This document shows, in pieces, positions 33,761-42,402 of a DNA stretch of 64,000 bases; within the stretch, counting starts at the first letter, position 1, and the number at the start of each line of letters is the position of its first letter. The translations under genes were made by a program, and so were the position numbers. The notes below the pieces were generated by a model. That model saw only the letters and a program-made list of their open reading frames with translations, had not been told where the DNA came from and ran no database searches. The DNA comes from Chryseobacterium bernardetii (GTDB lineage: Bacteria; Bacteroidota; Bacteroidia; Flavobacteriales; Weeksellaceae): assembly GCF_003815975.1 (NCBI RefSeq), contig NZ_CP033932.1, forward strand, positions 3,577,501 through 3,641,500. The letters run 5' to 3'.

Positions 33761-35350
33761 ATGCAGGCACGTAAAATAGAAATTTCCAAACCATGGGTAA
33801 CGGAGTGGATGGCAAGAGCTGTAATATTTATCATTCTGATGACCTGTCTGTTCAGTTTTGCCTTTTATAGCAGCCCGGCAGCAGCAATGGGATTTTATGG
33901 CATACAACCTGCCGATGTACAATATGGTATGGTGGTTATGTACGGCTCAACAGTAGCTTTCTTAGCATTGGATTTCCGTATTGTGAAGTATTTTGAAGTA
34001 AGAAGGTATTTACTCATAGCGCTCGCTATCAATGCCATATGTTCCGTTATTTGTTTTCATTCCAAAGACTGGACATTGTTTGTTATTTGCCAGTTCTTGC
34101 AGGGGATTACCTGTGCACTGATGTCGGGTATAGTGTTGCAGCTCATTTTTCCAAGATTACAGTCTGTTCGGGCCCGTGTGATCGCTTACAGCCTTCTTTA
34201 CGGAAGCATACAGATTGCCGTACCACTGTATTCCATTTATACCAGTGTAATTCTCTATTTCTTTGATTTTAACTGGCTGTTTTACGGGTTCAATATCATA
34301 CTCATCATCCTTACAGCTGTTGTATTGCTTACAATGAACAGCAAAGCAAGATTCACCAAAAAAATACCATTATATCAGGTGGATTGGGCAGGCTATCTTT
34401 TGTATGTCTCTTTTATTTTAATATCAGGATATGTACTTGTATACGGAAGACAATTAGGATGGTTTGGCAGCCGTTTAATACTTATTCTTAGTTTGAGTAA
34501 TCTTGCGATTCTCTTTCTTTTTATCATCAGAGAGTTAAAAATTAAGCGGCCATTGATCAACTTACAGATTTTCAAAACAAAAAATTTTGTTGTTGGCCTT
34601 TTACTTCTTTTCACATTTTATATTTTCAAAGGAAGTACCGGACTTGCTTACGGTTATCTTGAGGTTATTTTAGGCAATCATCCGCTCAGCACTATTCCAA
34701 TATGGGCTGCTGTTATTTTAGGAACCACTCTAAGTATGTTTATTACTTCCAGGTTTGTACTGCTTGGGTTTAACCTGATAAGGATTATTATTGTTGGTTT
34801 TGGAATTATGGCCATATATTATGCCTATATGATACAGTTTGTATCTGTACAGGGTGAAACAAGCAACTTCATCCTGCCTATGTTTATTTATGGTGTGGCT
34901 ACTGGTGTTTTATTTGTTCCGATTGTTTCATTTACCGCATCATCAGCACCTCCTAAAATTGCTGTAAATGCTTCACTTGTTGGCATATTGGCAAGGTTTA
35001 CCGGGTTTATAACCAGTTTGGCATTTAGCAATGAACTTCAATTATTTACAAAATCGGCAGTAAGGGAAAAGTTTAGGGAAAGCATAACGGAGACCAACCA
35101 GCAATTGCCGGTTACTTTACTGGACATTCAAAATCAGTATATGAACGCAGGGAATGATATATATACATCCAAAACGGTATCAACAGGATATTTTAACCAA
35201 ATGGTAAGTCACCAGATACTTTCTCGTGCCACCCGGGATTATTATGATTTGATGCTGGCAGGTATAATTTTCGTAATGGTAATTTTACTTCTTATGCCCC
35301 AACTTCAAAACATTTTTTTGAAATTAAGAAAAAGCAATATCCCATATTAG
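33761..35350 (+). CDS. MFS drug transporter, DHA2/EmrB-like
   Basis: A 529-residue inner-membrane protein with about fourteen hydrophobic segments, the size and count of DHA2 (EmrB) proteins. Proteins of this type work with an EmrA-like adaptor and TolC to expel hydrophobic drugs or uncouplers; the two partners are the genes just before it. The sequence is diverged from EmrB and the classical DHA2 motifs are weak. The substrate is unknown; the AraC-family cupin regulator next door suggests a small organic inducer. Confidence 0.85.
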   Translation: MQARKIEISKPWVTEWMARAVIFIILMTCLFSFAFYSSPAAAMGFYGIQPADVQYGMVVMYGSTVAFLALDFRIVKYFEVRRYLLIALAINAICSVICFHSKDWTLFVICQFLQGITCALMSGIVLQLIFPRLQSVRARVIAYSLLYGSIQIAVPLYSIYTSVILYFFDFNWLFYGFNIILIILTAVVLLTMNSKARFTKKIPLYQVDWAGYLLYVSFILISGYVLVYGRQLGWFGSRLILILSLSNLAILFLFIIRELKIKRPLINLQIFKTKNFVVGLLLLFTFYIFKGSTGLAYGYLEVILGNHPLSTIPIWAAVILGTTLSMFITSRFVLLGFNLIRIIIVGFGIMAIYYAYMIQFVSVQGETSNFILPMFIYGVATGVLFVPIVSFTASSAPPKIAVNASLVGILARFTGFITSLAFSNELQLFTKSAVREKFRESITETNQQLPVTLLDIQNQYMNAGNDIYTSKTVSTGYFNQMVSHQILSRATRDYYDLMLAGIIFVMVILLLMPQLQNIFLKLRKSNIPY

Positions 35351-35523
35351 ACTATTGCATGAATAGTGAGAAACGTTGAAATCCGGATTTCTCAAACTAT
35401 ATTCAGTGGCTTATATTCAACTATTAACACAAACTTAATCCTCTTAATATTAGGTTTTAAATTAATTAATATTCTCTCGGCTATATTTAAAATCCTATTA
35501 ACAGGAACATGGTCTTTAAAAAA

Positions 35524-35531
35524 TAGTTTTG
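35524..35531 (+). promoter_or_regulatory. -7 promoter box that sets the start of the PhoX-like gene
   Basis: TAGTTTTG followed by C, a perfect -7 match, 20 bases before the ATG at 35552. It lies inside the longer open frame that starts at 35366, which shows that the upstream 62 codons are not translated. Confidence 0.6.
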
Positions 35532-35551
35532 CAAGGTCTAATAAAATTAAA

Positions 35552-37717
35552 ATGAAGAAAAAACTACTAACAATTGGAGCGTTAGCTCTACTTGCCGGAT
35601 CTACCATCCAGGCACAGACCATTATTTTTGATAAAGGAACATCCTGGAGTTACCAGGATCTTGATCAGGCCCAGCCTGATGCCTGGAAGACCCAAAACTA
35701 TAACATCTCTTCATGGCCCGTAGGTAATGCACCATTAGGGTACGGAGATCCTGTTACAACTACTATTCATTCCGGAGCTACAGGGTTAATTACTGCTTAT
35801 TTTGCTAAGGATTTTAATGTAAACCTTTCTACACTTTCCGATAATATGGAACTCGGGGTAATGAGGGATGATGGTATCGTAGTTTATCTTAACGGTGAGG
35901 AAGTAGTAAGAGATAATATGCCTGCAGGGACTATTACATTCAATACTTTATCCAGCACAACAATTGATAATGCGGCAGAGAGTGTATATAATATTTTCTC
36001 TATTCCGAAATCAAAATTTATAAACGGAGTGAACAGAATCTCTGTTGAGTTGCATAACAGAAGTACCGGCAGTTCAGATCTTAGAATTGATGCTTATCTG
36101 AAGACCACATCCAATACAACTCCTACGCCTGTTGTATGCAACGGATCACACATCAGCTGCTTTACTTCTATTGTTCCTACAGCACAAACAGGTAAACTGA
36201 TCATTCCTGCAGAGCACAAGTATCAGCTTATTTTAAAAGAAGGTGACAGTTACACTGAAGGCGGAGGACTAGTAGGAGGGCAGAATGACTTTACAGCATA
36301 TGTTGCTAAATCAGGAAGCAGCACAAACGGATACCTTTCTGTAAACCACGAAACCAATCCGGGGGGCGTTACAATGGCTGAGGTTAATTATAATGCAGGT
36401 GCCAAACTTTGGCAGCTGACGCGGTCACGAGCAGTAAGCTTTTCAGATCCTAGTTTAGTGCAGACCATCAGAAACTGTTCAGGGGGAATTACGCCTTGGG
36501 GAACGGTAGTCACAGCAGAAGAATCTGTAACATCCAATGACGTAAACGGTGATGGATACAAAGACTATGGGTGGCTTGTGGAAATTGATCCTGCAACAGC
36601 TCAGGTTGTTTCTAAAAATGCTGACGGTTCCAAAGGGAAACTTTGGCAGATGGGAATCATGAACCATGAAAATGTAGTGATTAACAATGCAGGAACAACA
36701 GCATATTATGGTGAAGACGGAGGTACTCACATGGTATATAAATATGTGATGGATACACCCAATGATCTTTCTTCAGGAAATCTTTATGTATTAAAGCTGG
36801 ATCAGGGGCTAACAGCTGCAGGAGATCCGGCAGCCACTACTGCAACATGGGTTCAGGTACCCAATAAAACTAAAGCTGACCAAAACAATACAGCAACACT
36901 TGCTCAGTCTTTAGGAGGAACAAGGTTTAATGGAGTAGAAGATGTAGACATCAGCCCTCTGGATGGTAAGATCTATTTTACAGCAAAAGGGCTGGATAAG
37001 GTTTATCGTTTACAGGATAACGGAACTACAGCTTCTCAGGTGGAAACATTTGTAGGAGGGGCTAATACCGTATATTCTTTTGAAACTTCACAGGGAACGA
37101 AGTCTGAAGCCTGGGGTGATGGAAATGATAACCTTACGTTTGATGAGCTTGGGAACCTTTGGGTACTTCAGGATGGCGGTAAAAATTATATCTGGGTAAT
37201 TGCTCCGGATCATACACAGGCCAATCCGAAAGTAAGACTTTTTGCTTCTATGCCGGCAGGATCTGAGCCTACAGGATTAACTTTTACACCTGATCATAAA
37301 TTCGGTTTCTTCTCTATCCAGCATCCGGATTCTACTATCTCTACAGATATTGATGCTACAGGAAGTATGATTGATTACAGAGGAAAATCGGCTACAGTTG
37401 TGATTGCCCTTAAAGAAAACTTAGGAACGCAGGGCTCTTTAGGGACTATTGAAAATGGAGCTGCTGAAAACACAGTAAACGTAGCACCGAATCCTACTTC
37501 CGGACTTGTGAAGATCAATTCCCCAAAAGGCCTGAAAGACATTTCAGTAACCGCTTATAGTATGGACAGCAAAATTGTTTATACAAAGAAGTTCAACGGA
37601 ACCCACAAAACACTAGATCTTGATTTTGCACAGCAATTAGAAGGATCCCGTGTTTTAATTCTGAATATTGAAGCAGAAGGAGGATTCCAGAAAACGGTAA
37701 AACTTTTAAAAAAATAA
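35552..37717 (+). CDS. PhoX-like (DUF839) secreted phosphatase with T9SS tail
   Basis: A 721-residue protein. I use the ATG at 35552, because it is followed by a good signal peptide (MKKKLLTIGALALLAGSTIQA) and preceded by a promoter box. Residues about 22-180 form a beta-rich domain (FDKGTSWSYQDLDQ; VYLNGEEVVRDN) of unknown role. Residues about 200-610 match the PhoX/DUF839 beta-propeller: YLSVNHETNPGG, NCSGGITPWGTVVTAEE, GIMNHENVVI and DNLTFDELGNLWVLQDGG. The last 80 residues are a type A T9SS domain (VAPNPTSGLVKI to TVKLLKK). PhoX enzymes are calcium- and iron-dependent phosphomonoesterases. No Pho-box can be judged. The phosphatase activity is inferred from family. Confidence 0.82.
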   Translation: MKKKLLTIGALALLAGSTIQAQTIIFDKGTSWSYQDLDQAQPDAWKTQNYNISSWPVGNAPLGYGDPVTTTIHSGATGLITAYFAKDFNVNLSTLSDNMELGVMRDDGIVVYLNGEEVVRDNMPAGTITFNTLSSTTIDNAAESVYNIFSIPKSKFINGVNRISVELHNRSTGSSDLRIDAYLKTTSNTTPTPVVCNGSHISCFTSIVPTAQTGKLIIPAEHKYQLILKEGDSYTEGGGLVGGQNDFTAYVAKSGSSTNGYLSVNHETNPGGVTMAEVNYNAGAKLWQLTRSRAVSFSDPSLVQTIRNCSGGITPWGTVVTAEESVTSNDVNGDGYKDYGWLVEIDPATAQVVSKNADGSKGKLWQMGIMNHENVVINNAGTTAYYGEDGGTHMVYKYVMDTPNDLSSGNLYVLKLDQGLTAAGDPAATTATWVQVPNKTKADQNNTATLAQSLGGTRFNGVEDVDISPLDGKIYFTAKGLDKVYRLQDNGTTASQVETFVGGANTVYSFETSQGTKSEAWGDGNDNLTFDELGNLWVLQDGGKNYIWVIAPDHTQANPKVRLFASMPAGSEPTGLTFTPDHKFGFFSIQHPDSTISTDIDATGSMIDYRGKSATVVIALKENLGTQGSLGTIENGAAENTVNVAPNPTSGLVKINSPKGLKDISVTAYSMDSKIVYTKKFNGTHKTLDLDFAQQLEGSRVLILNIEAEGGFQKTVKLLKK

Positions 37718-37731
37718 CTATTTATAATTCT

Positions 37732-37770
37732 TGTCTGTTGGTAACGCCTGTTGCCGGCAGACATTTTTTA
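37732..37770 (+). terminator. Terminator of the PhoX-like gene
   Basis: An imperfect stem with TGTCTG on the left and CAGACA on the right (37732-37737 and 37758-37763), extended by GG/CC pairs, then ATTTTTTA. Confidence 0.65.
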
Positions 37771-37850
37771 TTATGAATTCACTATCATTGGCAGGCTCAG
37801 ATTAAGAGAATACAACCGCATATGGCCTTAAAAACTTTAAAAATCTTCAT

Positions 37851-38750
37851 ATGAAAAAGCTTTTCTTACTTTTTTCCATTGTATCACTTTCTCAGGTTAA
37901 TGCTCAGATTGATCCTGTTAAATATCCTACTTTTACCAATATTGAAGAAGCCTTGGAGAGCCAAAAAGCCGTTTACAGTATGAGTTTCAGAGAAAAAGGA
38001 TTATTTAATATTCCCCCTGAGATTGTGAAACTCGATTCATTATTCTTTTTAAATATAATGGCCAATAAGCTTGAGAAAATGGATCAGGAGCTATTTAGGT
38101 TAAAAGAACTGGAATTTTTAAATGTGAACGAAAACAGCATCAAATATATTCCTGATGAAATCAGTCAGTTAAAAAAGCTGACTACATTTTCTATGAACCT
38201 GAACAGCTTAACAAGCATTAACCCTAATGTTGCAAAACTGCAAAACCTTAAGGTGGTACATTTTGATGCTAATAATCTTAATACTTTCCCCGAGGCTCTG
38301 ATGGATATTCCATCTTTAGAAGAAATAAATTTACAGGGAAATCAGATCAGTTTTATTGCTGACGGGCTGAGCCGGATCAAAAATCTGAAGTTTTTAAACC
38401 TGGCCAATAATCAAATCAATGATATGGGAAACCTTTCGTTTCCCAAAAAAATAAAATATCTTGAATTACAGCAGAATGCCATTGTAAAACTCCCTGAAAA
38501 CCTTTATAAAGCACAGGAGCTTGAATTTCTTAATGTAAGTGACAACAATATCACAGAGATCTCATCCGGAATAAGAGGATTGAAAAAAATAGTCAGTATG
38601 AATCTGGCTAATAATAACCTGAAAGATATTCCTGCAGAAATCAGTCAGCTGAAAGCCCTGAAAACCCTTATTCTTATAGGGAATCCTATAGAAAAATCTA
38701 AAATTGAAAAATTAAAGGCATTGTTGCCGGAAGTCCAGGTCTATTTCTAG
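37851..38750 (+). CDS. Secreted leucine-rich-repeat protein
   Basis: A 299-residue protein with a signal peptide (cut after VNA, about 18 residues). From about residue 60 to 290 it consists of some nine to ten leucine-rich repeats of 22-23 residues of the form LxxLxxLNLxxNxIxxIPxxI, and so it is almost a pure LRR solenoid. It ends right after the last repeat without a T9SS tail or membrane anchor. It may bind proteins or glycans in the periplasm or outside. Its stop lies 2 bases from the stop of the convergent SUI1-like gene, leaving no room for a terminator. Confidence 0.8.
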   Translation: MKKLFLLFSIVSLSQVNAQIDPVKYPTFTNIEEALESQKAVYSMSFREKGLFNIPPEIVKLDSLFFLNIMANKLEKMDQELFRLKELEFLNVNENSIKYIPDEISQLKKLTTFSMNLNSLTSINPNVAKLQNLKVVHFDANNLNTFPEALMDIPSLEEINLQGNQISFIADGLSRIKNLKFLNLANNQINDMGNLSFPKKIKYLELQQNAIVKLPENLYKAQELEFLNVSDNNITEISSGIRGLKKIVSMNLANNNLKDIPAEISQLKALKTLILIGNPIEKSKIEKLKALLPEVQVYF

Positions 38751-38752
38751 AC

Positions 38753-39076
38753 CTATCCGCCAACACGTTTGGTTTTATACCCCATATCTTTAAGGATAGC
38801 CATTATTTTATCACGGTTGTCTCCCTGAATGATAATCGTTCCGTCCTTTTCAGAACCGCCTATTCCTAAGGTGGTTTTTATTTTCTTGGAGATCTTTTTC
38901 AGATCTTCATCACTGCCTTCCCAACCCTCAACAATTGTTACAGGTTTACCATTTCTTCCTTTCTTCTCAAATTTGCACACCAATGGCTCTTTCTGCTTGA
39001 ATTCTTCTTCAGGCATTTCAAAATCCTGCTCTTCATGTTCAGGAAAAAGATTCTTCAGTTGATCACGTAAGTCCAT
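38753..39076 (-). CDS. SUI1/eIF1-family translation factor, YciH-like
   Basis: A 107-residue protein. Its C-terminal half is an SUI1 domain (GRNGKPVTIVEGWEG, then LGIGGSEKDGTIIIQGDNRDKIM), ending in GYKTKRVGG as in bacterial YciH proteins. Bacterial homologues of eukaryotic eIF1 can affect start-codon choice, but their cellular role is poorly known. The N-terminal third is acidic and variable. It is convergent with the LRR gene. Confidence 0.88.
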   Translation of the reverse strand: MDLRDQLKNLFPEHEEQDFEMPEEEFKQKEPLVCKFEKKGRNGKPVTIVEGWEGSDEDLKKISKKIKTTLGIGGSEKDGTIIIQGDNRDKIMAILKDMGYKTKRVGG

Positions 39077-39232
39077 ACGGCAAAATTAATAAAATTCTGT
39101 CTATATTTCCATTTGTACCATACAGAAAGTCTTCATATCTCTATATTATTTACCGTTTTTGTGATTGAGTCCATTTAATTTTTTGCTTTTGTAATTTTCC
39201 CCAAAAAACTATAACAATTTTCTATTTTTGAC

Positions 39233-39240
39233 CGTTAGTA
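39233..39240 (+). promoter_or_regulatory. -7 promoter box of the metalloprotease-like gene
   Basis: TATTTTTG, a perfect match to TAnnTTTG, 25 bases before the start codon. Confidence 0.5.
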
Positions 39241-39265
39241 ATAAAACTATTTTCTTATACCCAAT

Positions 39266-40501
39266 ATGAAACTATTAACCAATCACCTCATAGCAATCAC
39301 TTTGTTAGCTTTCGGAACAATCAATGCCCAGTTTACAGGAGACCCTCTAAATGCGGTTTTAGAAACAAAAGACGCCCAAAATTTCTGGAAAGCCTTTGAT
39401 AAAATGGAAACCTCCACAGCCAATCCTTTTATAGAATATATAGAAAACGGCTCACCCGGAGTAAAAAGCTTTATCAATAACCGTATCATTAATGCAGATT
39501 CTCTCTATACAACGGTGAAAAAAAATAAAGAAGAATACCTTAAAACCAGAAATGTATTAAACGGAATTGGTGCAAAGGATAAAAAGCTAAAAGCAAGTTA
39601 CAGTGCTTTAAAATATTGGTATCCAAAAGCTAAATTTTCAACCGTCTATTTCGTCTACGGAAGAATGAATACAGGCGGGAATTCTTCCAATGAAGGAATT
39701 TCAATAGGAACCGAACTGTTTAAAAACCTGGATGGAGTAGTCCCTCTTATTGTTCATGAAATGGTCCATTTTCAGCAAAATAATAAAGGTGGGGAAACTT
39801 TATTAAAACAAGCTTTAACAGAAGGCGGTGCTGATTTTATCGGAGAATTTGTTTCCGGAGAGCCTATGAATGTGAAAGCATTTCAGTATGGTGAAGCCAA
39901 TTCAGACAAACTGTATAAAGAATTCGTAACAAGATATAAAAGTGACGATTTCAGGGATTGGTTTTATTGGACTTCTAAAAAAGATGACAGACCCAATGAT
40001 TTAGGATATTGGATAGGATATAAAATATGTGAAGCCTATTTCAATAAACAAACAGATAAACATAAAGCTGTTTATGATATTCTCAATATTGAAGATCCAT
40101 TTTTATTTTTAAAAGAAAGCGGTTTTCTGGATTCTTACATCCAGGCGTATGCAAAAGAAAAGAACTTGAAGTATGATGATTTCTTTAAAGAATTTTCAGG
40201 TGAACCTTCACCGGTAACATTTGTAGTGAGTGTTCCCGATAAAAATGATGAGGTTTATATTGCCGGAAATCAGAAGGAGTTGGGGAGCTGGAATGCTTCT
40301 TCAGTGAAAATGGAGAGGAAAAGTGATCTTGAAAGAACGCTTACCTTAAAAATATATTTACCGGCGCAATTGAAATTTACCAAAGGAAACTGGAGTCAGG
40401 AAGCCAATGTAGAAGGCTTGGAAAAAGGGCAAAACATTAGAATCGACAAAATAAAATCAAAAAAGCTTACGTATAAGATTAATAGTTGGTTTAAAAATTA
40501 A
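39266..40501 (+). CDS. Exported putative zinc metallopeptidase with C-terminal starch-binding-like domain
   Basis: A 411-residue protein with a signal peptide (cut near INA-QFTG, about residue 21). The catalytic part contains an HExxH zinc motif in IVHEMVHFQQ (His164, Glu165, His168) and a downstream EGGAD segment whose Glu186 could be the third ligand, as in gluzincins of the DUF2268 kind. From about residue 318 to 395 follows a beta-sandwich resembling carbohydrate-binding module family 20/48: VTFVVSVPDKNDEVYIAGN, then ELGSWN. The pairing of a peptidase and a glycan-binding module is unusual. Activity and target are unknown; the zinc site is seen, the CBM likeness is by pattern. Confidence 0.68.
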   Translation: MKLLTNHLIAITLLAFGTINAQFTGDPLNAVLETKDAQNFWKAFDKMETSTANPFIEYIENGSPGVKSFINNRIINADSLYTTVKKNKEEYLKTRNVLNGIGAKDKKLKASYSALKYWYPKAKFSTVYFVYGRMNTGGNSSNEGISIGTELFKNLDGVVPLIVHEMVHFQQNNKGGETLLKQALTEGGADFIGEFVSGEPMNVKAFQYGEANSDKLYKEFVTRYKSDDFRDWFYWTSKKDDRPNDLGYWIGYKICEAYFNKQTDKHKAVYDILNIEDPFLFLKESGFLDSYIQAYAKEKNLKYDDFFKEFSGEPSPVTFVVSVPDKNDEVYIAGNQKELGSWNASSVKMERKSDLERTLTLKIYLPAQLKFTKGNWSQEANVEGLEKGQNIRIDKIKSKKLTYKINSWFKN

Positions 40502-40539
40502 TGTTTATCTTACAGCTGGCCATGTAGCCGAAAGCTGTA

Positions 40540-40635
40540 ATCATACATTTTAAGATCTGCAAAATCAGCGGGATCTGCGAGAATAATATAGGTTGCAGAT
40601 CTTACAGAGAACGCAGATTTTTTCTTTTTACCCTG
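40540..40635. repeat. Interspersed-type intergenic repeat with terminator potential
   Basis: This stretch contains several related words: GATCTGCAAAATCAGCGGGA, GATCTGCGAGAA, TTGCAGATC and ACGCAGATTTTTT. ATCTGCG (40573-40579) can pair with CGCAGAT (40612-40618), which is followed by TTTTTTCTTTTT, while GATCTGC can instead pair with GCAGATC (40595-40601). Words of the type AATCAGCGGGATCTGCG are familiar from intergenic repeats in flavobacteria. It could end the preceding transcript. Confidence 0.4.
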
Positions 40636-40684
40636 AATAAATAAAATTCAGAACTCCAAATTCTTCTATTCATCTGAAATTCGA

Positions 40685-40692
40685 TAATTTTG
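40685..40692 (+). promoter_or_regulatory. -7 promoter box of gpmI
   Basis: TAATTTTG, a perfect -7 match, 20 bases before the gpmI start. Confidence 0.55.
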
Positions 40693-40712
40693 TATAACTA
40701 AAGTTTTACAAA

Positions 40713-42254
40713 ATGTCAAAAAAAGCAATATTAGCAATCCTTGACGGATGGGGATTGGGAACAAACCCTGAAGTTTCTGCCATAGACAAAGCCAATACAC
40801 CATTTATAGATAGCTGTTATCAAAAATTTCCACATACCACCCTTGAAGCAAGTGGTTTAGCAGTGGGGCTTCCTGCAGGACAGATGGGGAATTCCGAAGT
40901 AGGACACATGAATCTTGGGGCTGGAAGAGTTGTTTACCAAAATCTGGTAAAACTCAATATGGCCGTCGAAAACGGAACCCTTGGACAGGAAAAAGTGATC
41001 CAGGATGCTTTTGATTACGCTAAAAAAGAAAATAAAAAAGTACATTTCATAGGATTGGTTTCCAATGGAGGAGTACATTCACACATCAATCACCTGAAAG
41101 GGCTACTGACCGCTGCCAAAGAATTCGGGTTAAATGAAAATGTCTTTGTACACGCATTTACAGACGGAAGAGACTGTGATCCGCATTCCGGATTAGGTTT
41201 TATTGAAGAACTTCAGAACCACATGGAAGCCACTACCGGAAAGCTGGCTACCGTAGTAGGAAGGTACTACGCAATGGATAGGGATAAAAGATGGGAGCGT
41301 GTGAAATTGGCCTATGATGCTCTTGTGGAAGGTATTGGATTTCAAACTACAGATGCATTGGCTGCGATCAAAGATTCATATGATCATAATGTAACAGATG
41401 AATTCCTTAAGCCCATCATTTTAGTCAACACCACTGCTACAGGAAACATTGTTCCGGTAGCGAAAATTATTGAAGACGATGTGGTGATCTGCTTCAACTT
41501 TCGTACAGACAGAGGTAGAGAAATTACAGAGGTTCTTTCGCAGAAAGACTTCCCTGATTACTCCATGAGAAAACTGAACCTTTATTATATTACATTAACC
41601 AATTATGACAAGACATTCCAGAATGTTCAGGTTGTATTTGATGAAAATGTATTAACAGAAACAATGGGTGAAGTATTGGAGAAGAATGGCAAAACCCAGA
41701 TCAGAATTGCCGAAACTGAAAAATATCCACATGTTACTTTCTTCTTCTCAGGAGGAAGAGAACAGGAATTCAACGGAGAAAAAAGACTTCTATGTCCAAG
41801 CCCGAAAGACGTTCCTACTTATGATTTAAAACCTGAAATGTCCGCTTACGATATCACTAACGCTATTGTACCGGAACTTGAACAGGGGACTGCTGATTTT
41901 GTTTGTCTGAACTTTGCCAATACAGATATGGTAGGGCATACAGGAGTTTTTGAAGCCGCTGTAAAAGCTGCTGAGACAGTAGACGCATGTATCGAAAAAG
42001 TAGCCACTGCTGCTTACGAAAACGGATATGCGGTCTTCATCCTGGCAGACCACGGAAATTCAGATGTAATGCTGAATCCTGACGGAACACCTAATACCCA
42101 GCATTCAACCAATTTAGTTCCTTTTATTGTAATGGATAAAGACCATACTTGGAGCTTGAAACCAGGAAAACTTGGTGATGTAGCCCCTACAATCCTTAAA
42201 GTAATGGGGGTTGAAATACCAGCTGCAATGACAGGAGATATTTTAGTTAGCTAA
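40713..42254 (+). CDS. gpmI: 2,3-bisphosphoglycerate-independent phosphoglycerate mutase
   Basis: A 513-residue metalloenzyme of the alkaline-phosphatase superfamily. Asp11 in LAILDGWG and the phosphoserine nucleophile Ser61 in QMGNSEVGHMNLGAGR are present, as are the metal ligands in FADHGNSD-type sequence (ILADHGNSDVM) and NFANTDMVGHTG. It interconverts 3- and 2-phosphoglycerate in glycolysis and gluconeogenesis, using manganese. The length is normal. It appears to be a single-gene unit. Confidence 0.96.
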   Translation: MSKKAILAILDGWGLGTNPEVSAIDKANTPFIDSCYQKFPHTTLEASGLAVGLPAGQMGNSEVGHMNLGAGRVVYQNLVKLNMAVENGTLGQEKVIQDAFDYAKKENKKVHFIGLVSNGGVHSHINHLKGLLTAAKEFGLNENVFVHAFTDGRDCDPHSGLGFIEELQNHMEATTGKLATVVGRYYAMDRDKRWERVKLAYDALVEGIGFQTTDALAAIKDSYDHNVTDEFLKPIILVNTTATGNIVPVAKIIEDDVVICFNFRTDRGREITEVLSQKDFPDYSMRKLNLYYITLTNYDKTFQNVQVVFDENVLTETMGEVLEKNGKTQIRIAETEKYPHVTFFFSGGREQEFNGEKRLLCPSPKDVPTYDLKPEMSAYDITNAIVPELEQGTADFVCLNFANTDMVGHTGVFEAAVKAAETVDACIEKVATAAYENGYAVFILADHGNSDVMLNPDGTPNTQHSTNLVPFIVMDKDHTWSLKPGKLGDVAPTILKVMGVEIPAAMTGDILVS

Positions 42255-42321
42255 AATTCAATAATAATGTTAAAAAAATACCGTTATAGTTATATATCGG
42301 CATTTTTATGATTTATGTCAG

Positions 42322-42346
42322 ATAAAGTATGAGTTGCATACTTTAT
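42322..42346. promoter_or_regulatory. Perfect inverted repeat upstream of the desaturase gene
   Basis: ATAAAGTATG and CATACTTTAT form 10-base perfect arms around a 5-base AGTTG spacer. The repeat ends 25 bases before the -7 box of the acyl-ACP desaturase, so it covers the -33 region and sequence just upstream. It has no following T-run and so is an operator candidate rather than a terminator. Confidence 0.5.
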
Positions 42347-42371
42347 TATGCGCTAAATAATAAATAAATCA

Positions 42372-42379
42372 TATCTTTG
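42372..42379 (+). promoter_or_regulatory. -7 promoter box of the desaturase gene
   Basis: TATCTTTG followed by C, a perfect -7 match, 23 bases before the start codon. Confidence 0.6.
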
Positions 42380-42402
42380 CTAATTAAAAACTGAATATAA
42401 AA

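Noticed and set aside
35366..35551. Upstream extension of the PhoX-like gene to an earlier ATG
   Set aside because: It contains a perfect -7 box at 35524 and the normal signal peptide begins at 35552.
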